Positions 24,452-33,034 are shown, counted from the first letter of the stretch. The stretch: DNA of 38,138 nt from JAAYPI01 sp036734385 (GCA_036734385.1 DAIMYQ010000013.1:1-38138); one strand, 5' to 3'. Notes: a model not told the origin generated them from the letters alone. Translations and numbers: made by a program.

Positions 24452-24988
24452 ATGCGTAAACTGAAAATTACAGAGCTAAATCGTATTAGTCCTGAAGAAT
24501 TTAAGGAAAAGAATAAAACTCCCCTAATTGTTGTTTTGGACAATGTGAGAAGCCTCCACAATATCGGGTCGGTTTTTCGTACCAGTGATGCCTTTTTATT
24601 AGAAAGTATATATCTCTGTGGCATTACAGCAACTCCTCCTAATGCGGAAATTCACAAGACAGCATTGGGTGCAGAATTTACAATGAATTGGATTCATTTT
24701 GAAAATACCGAAGAAGCCATCAACAAACTCAAAAAAGAAGATTACACGATTTTTGCCATTGAACAAGTAGAAAGGAGCATTTCTCTACCGGATTTAAAAT
24801 TGCCGAAAGGAAGAAAATTTGCCATTGTATTGGGAAATGAAGTGAAAGGTATTGAGCAAAAGATAGTTGATATGTGTGATGCTGCTATAGAAATACCTCA
24901 ATTTGGGACAAAACACTCATTGAACGTATCCGTTGCAACAGGTATTGTCATTTGGGATTTTTTTAAACAAATAAAACAAAATATTTGA
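24452..24988 (+). CDS. TrmH/SpoU family RNA methyltransferase
   Basis: 178 residues with the trefoil-knot SPOUT motifs in order: VVLDNVRSLHNIGSVFRTSDAF (motif 1), IVLGNEVKGI (motif 2) and HSLNVSVATGIVIWDF (motif 3). These enzymes 2'-O-methylate tRNA or rRNA riboses using S-adenosylmethionine. The target cannot be told; there is no N-terminal substrate-binding domain. The LOG gene follows after 39 nt in the same direction, with its own -7 element. Confidence 0.88.
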   Translation: MRKLKITELNRISPEEFKEKNKTPLIVVLDNVRSLHNIGSVFRTSDAFLLESIYLCGITATPPNAEIHKTALGAEFTMNWIHFENTEEAINKLKKEDYTIFAIEQVERSISLPDLKLPKGRKFAIVLGNEVKGIEQKIVDMCDAAIEIPQFGTKHSLNVSVATGIVIWDFFKQIKQNI

Positions 24989-25009
24989 CCATTTTACTTG
25001 CATAAAAAC

Positions 25010-25017
25010 TACTTTTG
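25010..25017 (+). promoter_or_regulatory. -7 promoter element TACTTTTG just before the LOG gene
   Basis: TACTTTTG ends only 10 nt before the ATG at 25028; a TTTG lies at 24984-24987 (spacer 22 nt). If used, it leaves a leader of about 5 nt. Confidence 0.48.
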
Positions 25018-25027
25018 TAGAAAATTT

Positions 25028-25612
25028 ATGATTTCATCCGTCTGCATTTATTGTGCATCAAGTAATTCCATCGCACCCATCTACGGAGATGTTGCGATAA
25101 AGTTGGCTAACATGTTAGTTGATAATGATATCGCCATTCGTTTTGGGGCAGGAAACAATGGATTGATGGCAAAAATAGCAGATACGGTTGTTGCAAAAAA
25201 CAAAGAAAAAATTACAGGCATTATCCCTCGTTTCATGTATGAAGAAAATTGGCATCACACAGGTTTGAGCAAGCTCATTATAACTGAAACGATGCACGAA
25301 CGGAAGCAGTTGATGATAAGAGATGTTGATGCAGTAATTGCACTACCCGGTGGAATTGGAACATTAGAAGAATTGCTGGAAATAATTACATGGAAACAAT
25401 TGGGCATTTTTTTGCAACCCATTATTATTGTCAACACGAACAATTATTTCAGTCCATTACTTGGTATGATAAACAAAGCTTCTGAGGAAAATTTTATGAG
25501 AAAAGAGCATTTAAACCTTTTTGGTGTTGTTGACACGGTGGACGGAATACTAAAAGCCATTGAAGAATGTCCGATTTATGACATCTCAATAAGAAAATTT
25601 GCAGCTTTATAA
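25028..25612 (+). CDS. LOG family protein (TIGR00730-type nucleotide phosphoribohydrolase)
   Basis: 194 residues from the ATG at 25028, which begins at the conserved strand VCIYCASSNSIAP; the upstream TTG at 24998 lies in the promoter region. The LOG signatures MHERKQLM (about 88-95) and LPGGIGTLEELLEIITWKQLG (about 106-126) are intact. Family enzymes split nucleoside monophosphates, classically cytokinin ribotides, to base and ribose 5-phosphate; in bacteria the substrate is probably a purine nucleotide such as AMP. It ends 4 nt before the DUF4271 gene and probably heads a unit with it and hemD. Confidence 0.88.
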   Translation: MISSVCIYCASSNSIAPIYGDVAIKLANMLVDNDIAIRFGAGNNGLMAKIADTVVAKNKEKITGIIPRFMYEENWHHTGLSKLIITETMHERKQLMIRDVDAVIALPGGIGTLEELLEIITWKQLGIFLQPIIIVNTNNYFSPLLGMINKASEENFMRKEHLNLFGVVDTVDGILKAIEECPIYDISIRKFAAL

Positions 25613-25616
25613 CGAA

Positions 25617-26531
25617 ATGATAGACAGCACACTCATATCCGCATCATACGATTCTATATCAAGAGCCGCTTACGCTACTGATACGATACCTGCACTTCGG
25701 TTTTCAACTGATTCGTTACCAATAGCCAATCTTAAAAGTAATTCTATTCAAGCAACAATGGACTCTTTGCCATCGGTGATGAACCTTTTGCGACATCCTT
25801 TAGATTTGCTAAATTTTGCAAACGACACGGTTAAACACGAGGCTATAAATAACTTTGCAGGGATACCGAAAGTCACCTCTTTCTTTCACAGCGATATTGT
25901 TATCAGTTCATTTATTGTTATTTTTCTTGCTTTATGCATAATCTTATTTTTGGACAGAAGATCCAAAATTAGATATATCGGAAATATTTTTAGTTCAAAA
26001 AACGATTCTGTATCAATTAGGATAACAGCAAAAGAACAAATTCGTGTCATCTTTTTTGGCATCATCGCAGTAATCGGATATGGAGGCTTATTATTCTTTG
26101 TACTAACTAAGGGAGATACAGAATATATACCAAATCCATGGCAAATGCTTTCTTTTATAGGTATCGCATTCACTGCCGTTTTTTTAATAAAATATATCAT
26201 ATTAAAATTGTACATATTTGCTTTTTTTAGTGAAAGAGAATCAACAGGAATGAGGCAATATTTTTCGATTGTTTTCGCATTAGGGGCAATTGCTTTTTTA
26301 ACTTTAGTAGGTTTAGTTTTCTCATCAGAAGCCATTCATCCTTTTTTATATAAAGGATTCTTGATTCTGATGATAATATCTTTATTGTTAACGTTTTACG
26401 TTCTTCTTAAAACATTTTTCAACCAAATAAATTTGCTTTTATATTTTATTTTGTATCTTTGCACCCTAGAAATTTTACCCCTGTTGATGTTTTTCAAAGC
26501 ACTTGCAGGACAATTAAATTTTATCACTTAA
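25617..26531 (+). CDS. DUF4271 family integral membrane protein
   Basis: 304 residues from the ATG at 25617; a TTG six codons upstream would overlap the LOG gene. The N-terminal 90 residues are polar and Ser/Asp/Thr-rich without an evident signal peptide. About six hydrophobic helices follow: near 94-114, 145-165, 178-200, 215-240, 245-265 and 270-300. The function is unknown. From memory, a DUF4271 gene immediately before hemD is a recurring Bacteroidales arrangement. It is 12 nt before hemD. Confidence 0.78.
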   Translation: MIDSTLISASYDSISRAAYATDTIPALRFSTDSLPIANLKSNSIQATMDSLPSVMNLLRHPLDLLNFANDTVKHEAINNFAGIPKVTSFFHSDIVISSFIVIFLALCIILFLDRRSKIRYIGNIFSSKNDSVSIRITAKEQIRVIFFGIIAVIGYGGLLFFVLTKGDTEYIPNPWQMLSFIGIAFTAVFLIKYIILKLYIFAFFSERESTGMRQYFSIVFALGAIAFLTLVGLVFSSEAIHPFLYKGFLILMIISLLLTFYVLLKTFFNQINLLLYFILYLCTLEILPLLMFFKALAGQLNFIT

Positions 26532-26543
26532 AACTATAGCAAA

Positions 26544-27305
26544 TTGAAAATAAAAAAGATATTGATTTCTCAGCCAAAACCAACGACTGAAAAATCACCC
26601 TACTATGATATTGCTGACAAGTACGGTGTTAAGATAGAATTTCGTCCTTTTATTAAAGTAGAGGGTGTAAGCAGCAAAGAATTTAGACAACAGAAGATCA
26701 ATATTTCAGACCATACTGCCGTAATTTTCACAGCACGCACAGCCATTGACCACTTTTTCAGATTATGTGAGGAAATGCGGGTTATGATTCCCGAGACAAT
26801 GAAATATTTTTGCATTTCCGAAACAGTGGCATTGTACCTTCAAAAATATATCCAATATAGAAAAAGAAAAGTTTTCTTTGCAACTTCAGGAAAAATGGAG
26901 GATTTGATTGTTAGCATTCAAAAACATAATACCGAAAAATACCTTTTAGCCGTTTCTGATGTACACAAGGACAACTATATTGCCTTACTTGACCAACACA
27001 ACATAGAGTATACAAAGGCTGTATTTTATAAAACTGTAAGTAATGATTTTCAGGAGGGTGAATGTTTCGATTATGACGTTCTAGTATTTTTCAGCCCAGC
27101 AGGAATTGATTCACTCATAAAAAACTTTCCTGATTTCGTACAAGATGAAATATCCATCGGATGCTTCGGATCTACAACAATGCAAGCCGTAAAAGATGCA
27201 GGATTGAGATTGGACTTCAGTGCTCCTGCTCCGAATATACCATCTATGACAGCAGCTTTAGATTGTTATTTAAAAGAAAAACAAAAAGCTTGCACAAAAA
27301 AATAA
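26544..27305 (+). CDS. hemD: Uroporphyrinogen-III synthase-like protein (TTG start)
   Basis: 253 residues. The HemD family converts hydroxymethylbilane to uroporphyrinogen III. The two-domain fold is suggested by VIFTARTAIDHFFRLC in the first half and VLVFFSPAGIDSLIKNF and IGCFGSTTMQAVKDAG in the second, the typical poorly conserved HemD pattern. The start is TTG at 26544: the conserved N-terminus (KKILISQPKPTTEKSPYYDIA) begins immediately after it and no ATG is in range. No other haem genes are nearby. A long hairpin follows the stop. Confidence 0.85.
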   Translation: MKIKKILISQPKPTTEKSPYYDIADKYGVKIEFRPFIKVEGVSSKEFRQQKINISDHTAVIFTARTAIDHFFRLCEEMRVMIPETMKYFCISETVALYLQKYIQYRKRKVFFATSGKMEDLIVSIQKHNTEKYLLAVSDVHKDNYIALLDQHNIEYTKAVFYKTVSNDFQEGECFDYDVLVFFSPAGIDSLIKNFPDFVQDEISIGCFGSTTMQAVKDAGLRLDFSAPAPNIPSMTAALDCYLKEKQKACTKK

Positions 27306-27330
27306 TAAAGACATAAGATTTCAAAAAATT

Positions 27331-27377
27331 ATATCTCAAAAGCATTGCTCGGATAAAAATCAATACTTTTGAGATAT
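27331..27377 (+). terminator. Long inverted repeat: likely hemD-unit terminator overlapping the rnpA promoter
   Basis: 17-bp arms (27331-27347 and 27361-27377, one mismatch) with core ATATCTCAAAAG / CTTTTGAGATAT, a 13-nt loop, then a T-run. The -7 element TACTTTTG (27364-27371) lies within the right arm. Confidence 0.72.
27364..27371 (+). promoter_or_regulatory. -7 promoter element TACTTTTG for rnpA, inside the terminator arm
   Basis: TACTTTTG ends 14 nt before the rnpA ATG. No TTTG box is seen at 19-nt spacing, so the strength is uncertain. Confidence 0.45.
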
Positions 27378-27385
27378 TTTTTATT

Positions 27386-27787
27386 ATGAAAGACCAACAA
27401 TACACTTACCCTAAAAAGGAACATCTTTGTGGAAAAATTACAACCGAGGAACTTTTTTTGAAAGGATCATCTTTTGTCGTTTATCCTATACGGATTGTTT
27501 TTTGCAAGAATTCCGAAGGAAATGGTATTCCTGTTCGCCTATTAGCAAGTGTTTCAAAAAAAAGATTCAAAAAAGCAGTGGATCGGAATTTGGTAAAACG
27601 ACAAATAAGAGAGGCTTACCGAAAAAACAAACTTTGTTTAATCGAACTCCTAAAAGAAGAAAAACAAGAAATCTCGTTAGGTATAGTTTATCTTTCTTCA
27701 GAAATAATTGAAAGTTCGAAGATTGAGGATGCAGTCTCTCAAGGATTTAAAATCCTTATGAGAAAGCTATTGCAAAAAAGGGAGTAA
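27386..27787 (+). CDS. rnpA: Ribonuclease P protein component
   Basis: 133 residues. It is the protein subunit that helps the catalytic RNA remove tRNA 5' leaders. The RNR-type signature is KKRFKKAVDRNLVKRQIREAYRKN (about 58-81), preceded by PVRLLASVSKKR. The N-terminal YPKKEHLCGK matches the usual KxxrL start. It is followed after 17 nt by yidD, a common pairing; rpmH and yidC are not here. Confidence 0.95.
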   Translation: MKDQQYTYPKKEHLCGKITTEELFLKGSSFVVYPIRIVFCKNSEGNGIPVRLLASVSKKRFKKAVDRNLVKRQIREAYRKNKLCLIELLKEEKQEISLGIVYLSSEIIESSKIEDAVSQGFKILMRKLLQKRE

Positions 27788-27804
27788 GTTCTTACCTTTC
27801 CAAA

Positions 27805-28026
27805 ATGAAAAAGTTACTTGAAAAAATATTTTTATTACCCGTCTATTTTTACAGATATTGCATTTCGCCACTAAAACCTGCTACGTGCCGATATACACCT
27901 ACGTGCTCTCAATATGCCGTAGAAGCTATCAAAAAACATGGTCCCTTTAAAGGTTCTTGGTTCGCTCTAAAGCGATTACTTCGTTGCCATCCTTGGGGAG
28001 GTAGCGGCTATGACCCGGTACCATGA
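27805..28026 (+). CDS. yidD: YidD membrane protein insertion efficiency factor
   Basis: 73 residues, the usual size. The family core is complete: YRYCISPLKPATCRYTPTCS, QYAVEAIKKHG, and LLRCHPWGGSGYDPVP at the C-terminus, with the conserved cysteines. It assists YidC-dependent membrane insertion at the inner membrane. The stop overlaps the tatD-type start by 4 nt (ATGA at 28023). Confidence 0.96.
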   Translation: MKKLLEKIFLLPVYFYRYCISPLKPATCRYTPTCSQYAVEAIKKHGPFKGSWFALKRLLRCHPWGGSGYDPVP

Positions 28027-28670
28027 AAAACGCATTTTTTAATATTCACACACACAATAAATTCAAAAACGCGGATGAAATCAACATCATTAATTTAGAT
28101 ATTGAAAATTTTGACCGCTCACAAGCCTGTTCTATTGGAATACCCCCTTGGCAGGTAAGTCAAAACAACGCAGTTTCGTTGGAAAAACTGCGAAAAATAA
28201 GTAAGGAAGAAAATGTTGTTGCTATTGGAGAAATCGGACTGGATAAACGCCTAGAGATAAGTGATGACGTTCAACTAAAGTTATTGACGGAACAAATTGG
28301 GATTGCCAAAGAAACAGAAAAGCCTATTATCTTTCATTGCGTAAATAAATACAGCGAACTCATCGCACTAAAAAAGAAACTAAAGATTCCAAATAAATGC
28401 ATCATACACGGCTTCAGAGGAAATGCCAGATTAGCCCAACAGCTTATTCATGAAAATTTTTACTTGTCTTTTGGTGAAAAGATTATTTACCACCCCGAAA
28501 CAGTATTAGCCACACCTCTAAATCGAATCTTTACCGAAACAGACACCAGTTCTTGCGGAATAAAAGAAGTTTACGATATAGTTGGTCGTATAAAACAAAT
28601 CGAAATAAAGGAACTGAAAGAATACATTGAAAAAAATATCCATGAATGCTTTCCGACACTAGTCTTTTAA
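28023..28670 (+). CDS. TatD family metal-dependent hydrolase, short form
   Basis: 215 residues, shorter than the usual roughly 255-265. Metal-site motifs are recognisable: NIHTHNKF (first His pair), GEIGLDKR (Glu), IIFHCVNKYSEL (His), CIIHGFRGNARLAQQL (His) and TETDTS (Asp). TatD proteins are Mg-dependent nucleases or general metallohydrolases. It overlaps yidD by 4 nt and ends the rnpA-yidD-tatD unit. The missing 40-50 residues lie in the N-terminal half, after the first motif, as is common in the Bacteroidota version. Confidence 0.86.
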   Translation: MKNAFFNIHTHNKFKNADEINIINLDIENFDRSQACSIGIPPWQVSQNNAVSLEKLRKISKEENVVAIGEIGLDKRLEISDDVQLKLLTEQIGIAKETEKPIIFHCVNKYSELIALKKKLKIPNKCIIHGFRGNARLAQQLIHENFYLSFGEKIIYHPETVLATPLNRIFTETDTSSCGIKEVYDIVGRIKQIEIKELKEYIEKNIHECFPTLVF

Positions 28671-28740
28671 CAAGCCATTTGTAAAAATTGGAAACATTCC
28701 TCATAGAATAAATTTTTTAAAAGAAAGTATAAAAGTTCGA

Positions 28741-28785
28741 TGATATTTTTCATAAATTTACGAACAGTTTACCTGATATTTTTCA
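28741..28785 (+). repeat. Pair of 12-bp direct repeats TGATATTTTTCA before the nucleoside kinase gene
   Basis: Exact copies at 28741-28752 and 28774-28785, 33 nt start to start (about three helical turns). An inverted pair GTTCG (28735-28739) / CGAAC (28761-28765) brackets the first copy. They lie in the 143-nt region before 28814, where no clear TAnnTTTG element is visible. Confidence 0.4.
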
Positions 28786-28813
28786 AACAAACTTTACAAT
28801 ATACATTTTCACT

Positions 28814-30487
28814 ATGCTAGACCCAAATCAAACAATCGAAATTTTTTGCGTAAATAATAATCAAAAAGTAAATATCCCCATTGGTTACAATCTAATAGAG
28901 GTTTACAAAAAATTGGATGTTAAATTACCATATAAACTAGTAGCAGCAAGAGTCAACAACAAAATAGAGAGTTTAAATTATGTACTGTATAGAAATAAAA
29001 CCATTGAGTACATTGATTTAAGTGTCGAAACGGGGATGCGGGTTTATGTACGTTCACTTATATTCGTCCTTTACAAAGCCATTTATGATCTTATCCCCGA
29101 AGGAATATTAAGGATAGAACACTCTGTTTCAAAGGGTTATTATTGTGAAATAACACAAAATGGAGAAAAAATATCGTTAAAACAATTGGATCAGGTAAAA
29201 CAACGAATGAGAAATATCATTAATCAGGATATTCCTTTTCAAGCAGAATATAAACCAATAGCTGAAGTTATTGAGATTTTTAGGCAGTTGAAGAAACAAG
29301 ATAACTTTGAACTTCTAAAAACTTTTAAGCAATATTACGCCGAATACCAAACTTTGGAAGGCTTACCTGATTTCTATAATGGGACATTGGTTCCTTCTAC
29401 AGGGTATCTTTCTCTTTTTGATATTCACGATTATTATAAAGGGTTTTTGCTCCAAATACCAAAAAGAGAACATCCTGTAGTATTAGAAGACATCGTTGTT
29501 CAAAACAAATTATTTGAGGTCTTTTCTGATCACCGAAATTGGTGTCGTATTGTTGGTATAAACAACTTGGCTGATTTCAATACAATAGAAAAAAATCGCC
29601 TAAACGATTTTGTTAAAGTAACAGAGGCTTTACATGAAAAGAAAATTGCTCAAATATCTGATAAAATTGCTCAAAATAAAAATAAAATAAAAATTGTTCT
29701 TATTGCCGGACCTTCGTCTTCGGGAAAAACAACTTTTACAAAAAGATTAAGCATACAACTAATGGCTTCGGCAGTCAGACCCGTTTCTTTATCTCTTGAT
29801 AATTATTTTGTAGATAGAGAAAATAATCCGAAAGATGAAAATGGAGAACTTGATTTTGAGTCTTTATATGCAGTTGATTTAGCTTTTTTCAATGAACAAT
29901 TAAATCAACTAATTAACGGAGAGGAAGTAAAATTACCTACTTTTAATTTTGAAAAAGGGAAACGCGAGTTCAAAGGAAATACACTCCGATTAGCAGAAGA
30001 TAGTATATTGATTATAGAAGGAATACACGGTTTAAATCCTATTCTGACAAAAAATATTCCTGATGATATTAAATTTAAAATTTATGTTTCCGCTCTCACT
30101 ACCCTTTCTCTCAATGACCATAACTGGATTCCGACAACAGATACAAGAATCCTAAGGCGTGTTATCCGAGATTACAAATACAGAGGTTATTCTGCTACAG
30201 AAACGTTATTGCGATGGCCAAGTATAAGAAGAGGTGAAGAAAAATGGATATTTCCATTTCAAGAAAATGCCGATGAAATGTTTAATTCATCATTGCTTTT
30301 CGAATTAGCAGCAATAAAAAAACAGGCTGAACCTATTTTGACAGAAGTACACCAAGATTCTCCTGCATACCCTGAAGCCCATCGATTATTAAGGCTCTTA
30401 CAATTTTTTGAACCTATCCAATATAAAGAAATTCCAGGCACATCTCTTTTACGAGAATTTTTAGGCAATAGCACATTTAAATATTAA
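28814..30487 (+). CDS. Nucleoside (uridine-type) kinase with N-terminal TGS and threonyl-tRNA-synthetase-like region
   Basis: 557 residues. Residues about 1-75 form a TGS-like domain (TIEIFCVNNNQKVNIPIGYN), and about 80-270 resemble the SAD-type domain of threonyl-tRNA synthetase (YKAIYDLIPEGILRIEHSVSKGYYCEI). From about 290 a P-loop kinase follows: LIAGPSSSGKTTFTKRLS (Walker A), SLDNYFVDRE, DFESLYAVDLAFFNEQL and IIEGIHGLNP. This matches the uridine kinase family, which phosphorylates uridine or cytidine for salvage, in the fused form known from Bacteroidota and Firmicutes. The actual substrate is unproven. It is monocistronic, with a bidirectional terminator downstream. Confidence 0.86.
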   Translation: MLDPNQTIEIFCVNNNQKVNIPIGYNLIEVYKKLDVKLPYKLVAARVNNKIESLNYVLYRNKTIEYIDLSVETGMRVYVRSLIFVLYKAIYDLIPEGILRIEHSVSKGYYCEITQNGEKISLKQLDQVKQRMRNIINQDIPFQAEYKPIAEVIEIFRQLKKQDNFELLKTFKQYYAEYQTLEGLPDFYNGTLVPSTGYLSLFDIHDYYKGFLLQIPKREHPVVLEDIVVQNKLFEVFSDHRNWCRIVGINNLADFNTIEKNRLNDFVKVTEALHEKKIAQISDKIAQNKNKIKIVLIAGPSSSGKTTFTKRLSIQLMASAVRPVSLSLDNYFVDRENNPKDENGELDFESLYAVDLAFFNEQLNQLINGEEVKLPTFNFEKGKREFKGNTLRLAEDSILIIEGIHGLNPILTKNIPDDIKFKIYVSALTTLSLNDHNWIPTTDTRILRRVIRDYKYRGYSATETLLRWPSIRRGEEKWIFPFQENADEMFNSSLLFELAAIKKQAEPILTEVHQDSPAYPEAHRLLRLLQFFEPIQYKEIPGTSLLREFLGNSTFKY

Positions 30488-30493
30488 GAAAAA

Positions 30494-30519
30494 AAGCGAA
30501 ACTCAAATGAGTTTCGCTT
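30494..30519. terminator. Bidirectional terminator between the nucleoside kinase and acyl-CoA ligase genes
   Basis: 11-bp stem AAGCGAAACTC / GAGTTTCGCTT (30494-30504 with 30509-30519), loop AAAT, A-rich on the left and CTTTT on the right, so it can serve both converging transcripts. Confidence 0.85.
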
Positions 30520-30535
30520 CTTTTAAACTGTAATG

Positions 30536-32340
30536 TTATATTATTTCAATACCTTGTTTTGCACAGAGCTCCAACGACAATTCCTTTAATTTAAATTTCT
30601 GTATTTTTCCACTTCCTGTCATGGGAAAATGTTCTATAAAAAACACATATTTAGGCACCTTGTATCTAGAAATTTTACCTCTGCAAAATTCTCTTACTTC
30701 TTCTGTATCCATTTTAGCTCCCTCTTTCAAAATAACAAAAGCTCCAACTTCTTCCCCATATTTTTTGGAAGGAACTGCGGCTACCTGAACATCCTTAATT
30801 CCGGGCATGTGATACAAAAATTCTTCTATTTCCCTCGGATAAATATTTTCTCCTCCACGNNNNNNNNNNNNNNNNNNNNNNNNNNNNNNNNNNNNNNNNN
30901 NNNNNNNNNNNNNNNNNNNNNNNNNNNNNNNNNNNNNNNNNNNNNNNNNNNNNNNNNNNGCATGTGATACAAAAATTCTTCTATTTCCCTCGGATAAATA
31001 TTTTCTCCTCCACGTATAATCATATCCTTGATACGACCAGTAACAGCATAATTACCATTGGAATCCCTTACCCCCAAATCACCCGAATGCAAATAACCAT
31101 TTTTATCAATAACTTCAGCCGTAGCTTTTGGATTCTTGTAATAACCTTTCATAACATTGTAGCCACGACAACAGAGCTCACCTTGAACTCCATCAGGACA
31201 AAGTTCTCCGGTTTCAGGATCAATCACTACAACTTCCGTAAACTCATAATCTCGACCCACAGTTGTACAACGAACCTCAAAAGAATCGTCAATACGCGTT
31301 TGTGTCATGCCGGGAGAAGTTTCCGTCAAGCCATAAACACTAGTAACATCCATAAACATTTTCTGATTTACCTGACGCATTAATTCTATCGGACATAATG
31401 AACCCGCCATAATTCCCGTACGTAATGAACTCATATCGAACATATCGAACATTGGATGATTTAATTCCGCAATGAACATGGTAGGAACACCGTAAAGAGC
31501 CGTACAACGTTCCTTGTGTATAGATGCCAACACTATAAGAGGGTCGAATTTTTCAACCATAACCTGTGTACAACCATGAGTAAGGCAATTCATGGTTGCC
31601 AGAACAACTCCGAAACAGTGAAACAACGGAACACAAACGCATAATTTATCGTTTTGTGTAAATTTCATATGTTCACCTGTCAAAAAACCATTATTGGCAA
31701 TATTGTGGTGTGAAAGCATAACTCCTTTGGGGAAACCTGTAGTTCCTGAAGTATATTGCATATTTACAACATCATGGCAACTCACTTGACTTTTAGCTTT
31801 CAAAAGAGTCGTATCTTCAACATTTTTCCCAAGCAATAACAACTCGGCAGTGTTGTACATTCCACGATATTTCTCCTGTCCTATATAAACAACATTCTTC
31901 ATGGCAGGAAACTTTTCACTTTTTAAGTACCCTCTTTGACAAGTTTTCAGTTCGGGGAGCATTTTATAAGTCATATCTACATAGTCACACTCCCATGTAC
32001 CATCAATAATGCAAAGAGTATGCAAATCAGAGTCTTGACACAAGTATTCCAATTCGCTCTGCTTATAATTAGTATTAACGGTAACTAAGACAGCTCCTAT
32101 TTTGGAGGTTGCATATAAAAAAGTAAGCCAATCGGGAACATTAGTAGCCCAAATCCCTACATGACTGTTTTTCTCAACACCAATAGCCATAAGACCTTTG
32201 GCCAAATTATCTACTCTTTCGTTAAATTGTTTCCAAGTAAACCGCAAATCCCTATCGGAATAAACAACATATTCTTTATCCGGCGTCACTTTTGCCCAGT
32301 GCTCAAGCCAATCGCCTAATGTTCTATCTGATAATTGCAT
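30536..32340 (-). CDS. AMP-dependent acyl-CoA synthetase (split only by an assembly artefact)
   Basis: As given, the frame breaks at the N gap (30860-30959). Deleting the 100 N and one copy of the duplicated 55 nt (155 nt in all) leaves 1650 nt, an exact 550 codons including stop, and joins EEFLYHM to PGIKDVQVAAVP without loss. The 549-residue protein has MQYTSGTTGFPKGVMLSH (about 194-211), YGLTETSP, GRIKDMIIRGGENIYPREIE and the catalytic Lys (about 527) in MTGSGKIQKF. The family activates a carboxylic acid with ATP and joins it to coenzyme A; a medium- or long-chain fatty acid is plausible. It lies 37 nt downstream of the cupin-XRE regulator. Confidence 0.93.
30805..31014. repeat. 55-bp exact duplication flanking a 100-N gap (false gap)
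   Basis: Bases 30805-30859 are identical to 30960-31014, and 30860-30959 are exactly 100 N. The two contig ends overlap by 55 nt but were not merged, the length expected if a k-mer of 55 ended both contigs. Confidence 0.95.
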
Positions 32341-32377
32341 ATTTATTATTATAAGTTCTATTGAAACTATGGGTTAA

Positions 32378-32956
32378 TTAAAATGGAGTATAAACAACGG
32401 CTAAAATTTTTGCACCTTTTTCCTTTTTAGCATGTACATGATGTTCTACGATAGAATCGTAAAAAACGCTGTCTCCTTCCTGTAAATAATAAACTCCCTG
32501 TCCATAGTTAATCTCAACTTCACCCTCCAAAACATAAATAAACTCCTCTCCTTCGTGTGCAGAAAGGGTAAATTTCTTGCTTTCAGAAGGTTGAATATCT
32601 ATAATAAAAGGCTCCATATGACGACCGGATTTATTTTCAGCAAGAGAAAAATATTCCATGTGTCTACGAGCACCTACTTCTCCATTAGAAAAGCTCAAGC
32701 TTTCCACCCGCTCATTTTTACGGCATAAAACAGGACCCAATTCATTGTTATCATCCAAAAATGTTCCTAAACGCACGCCCAATACCCTGGCTATCTTGAT
32801 AAGAGGAGCCAAAGATGGCAGATTTTTATCTTCTTCAATAGAAGAAATTTGATCTTTTGTTAAGCCACTACGTTCCGAAAGTTCTTCAATTGTAATTTTT
32901 TTCTCTTCACGGATAGCTTTGATTTTTTTACCGACAAATGCATTGCTGTTTGACAT
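32378..32956 (-). CDS. Cupin-XRE family transcriptional regulator
   Basis: 192 residues from the ATG at 32956; 41 upstream in-frame codons are rejected because the -7 element lies inside them. Residues about 8-62 form a helix-turn-helix (VGKKIKAIREEKKITIEEL, SGLTKDQISSIE), and about 105-190 a cupin barrel (HEGEEFIYVLEGEVEINYG, YYLQEGDSVFYDSIVEHHV). Such proteins sense a small ligand through the cupin. It is directly upstream of the acyl-CoA ligase in the same direction, so it probably controls that gene in response to a carboxylate or acyl-CoA; this is inference. Confidence 0.9.
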   Translation of the reverse strand: MSNSNAFVGKKIKAIREEKKITIEELSERSGLTKDQISSIEEDKNLPSLAPLIKIARVLGVRLGTFLDDNNELGPVLCRKNERVESLSFSNGEVGARRHMEYFSLAENKSGRHMEPFIIDIQPSESKKFTLSAHEGEEFIYVLEGEVEINYGQGVYYLQEGDSVFYDSIVEHHVHAKKEKGAKILAVVYTPF

Positions 32957-33034
32957 ACTTTTTTTACAATTTATATGGTTTATTAATCTATAATTGAAAA
33001 TGGAGAAAATAGCTTTTACAGGTCGTTTGAATGG

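Noticed and set aside
30826..31017. Frameshifted acyl-CoA ligase pseudogene or a separate 93-residue gene at 30536-30817
   Set aside because: The break is created by the 100 N plus a duplicated 55-nt contig end; the collapsed sequence is an intact gene.
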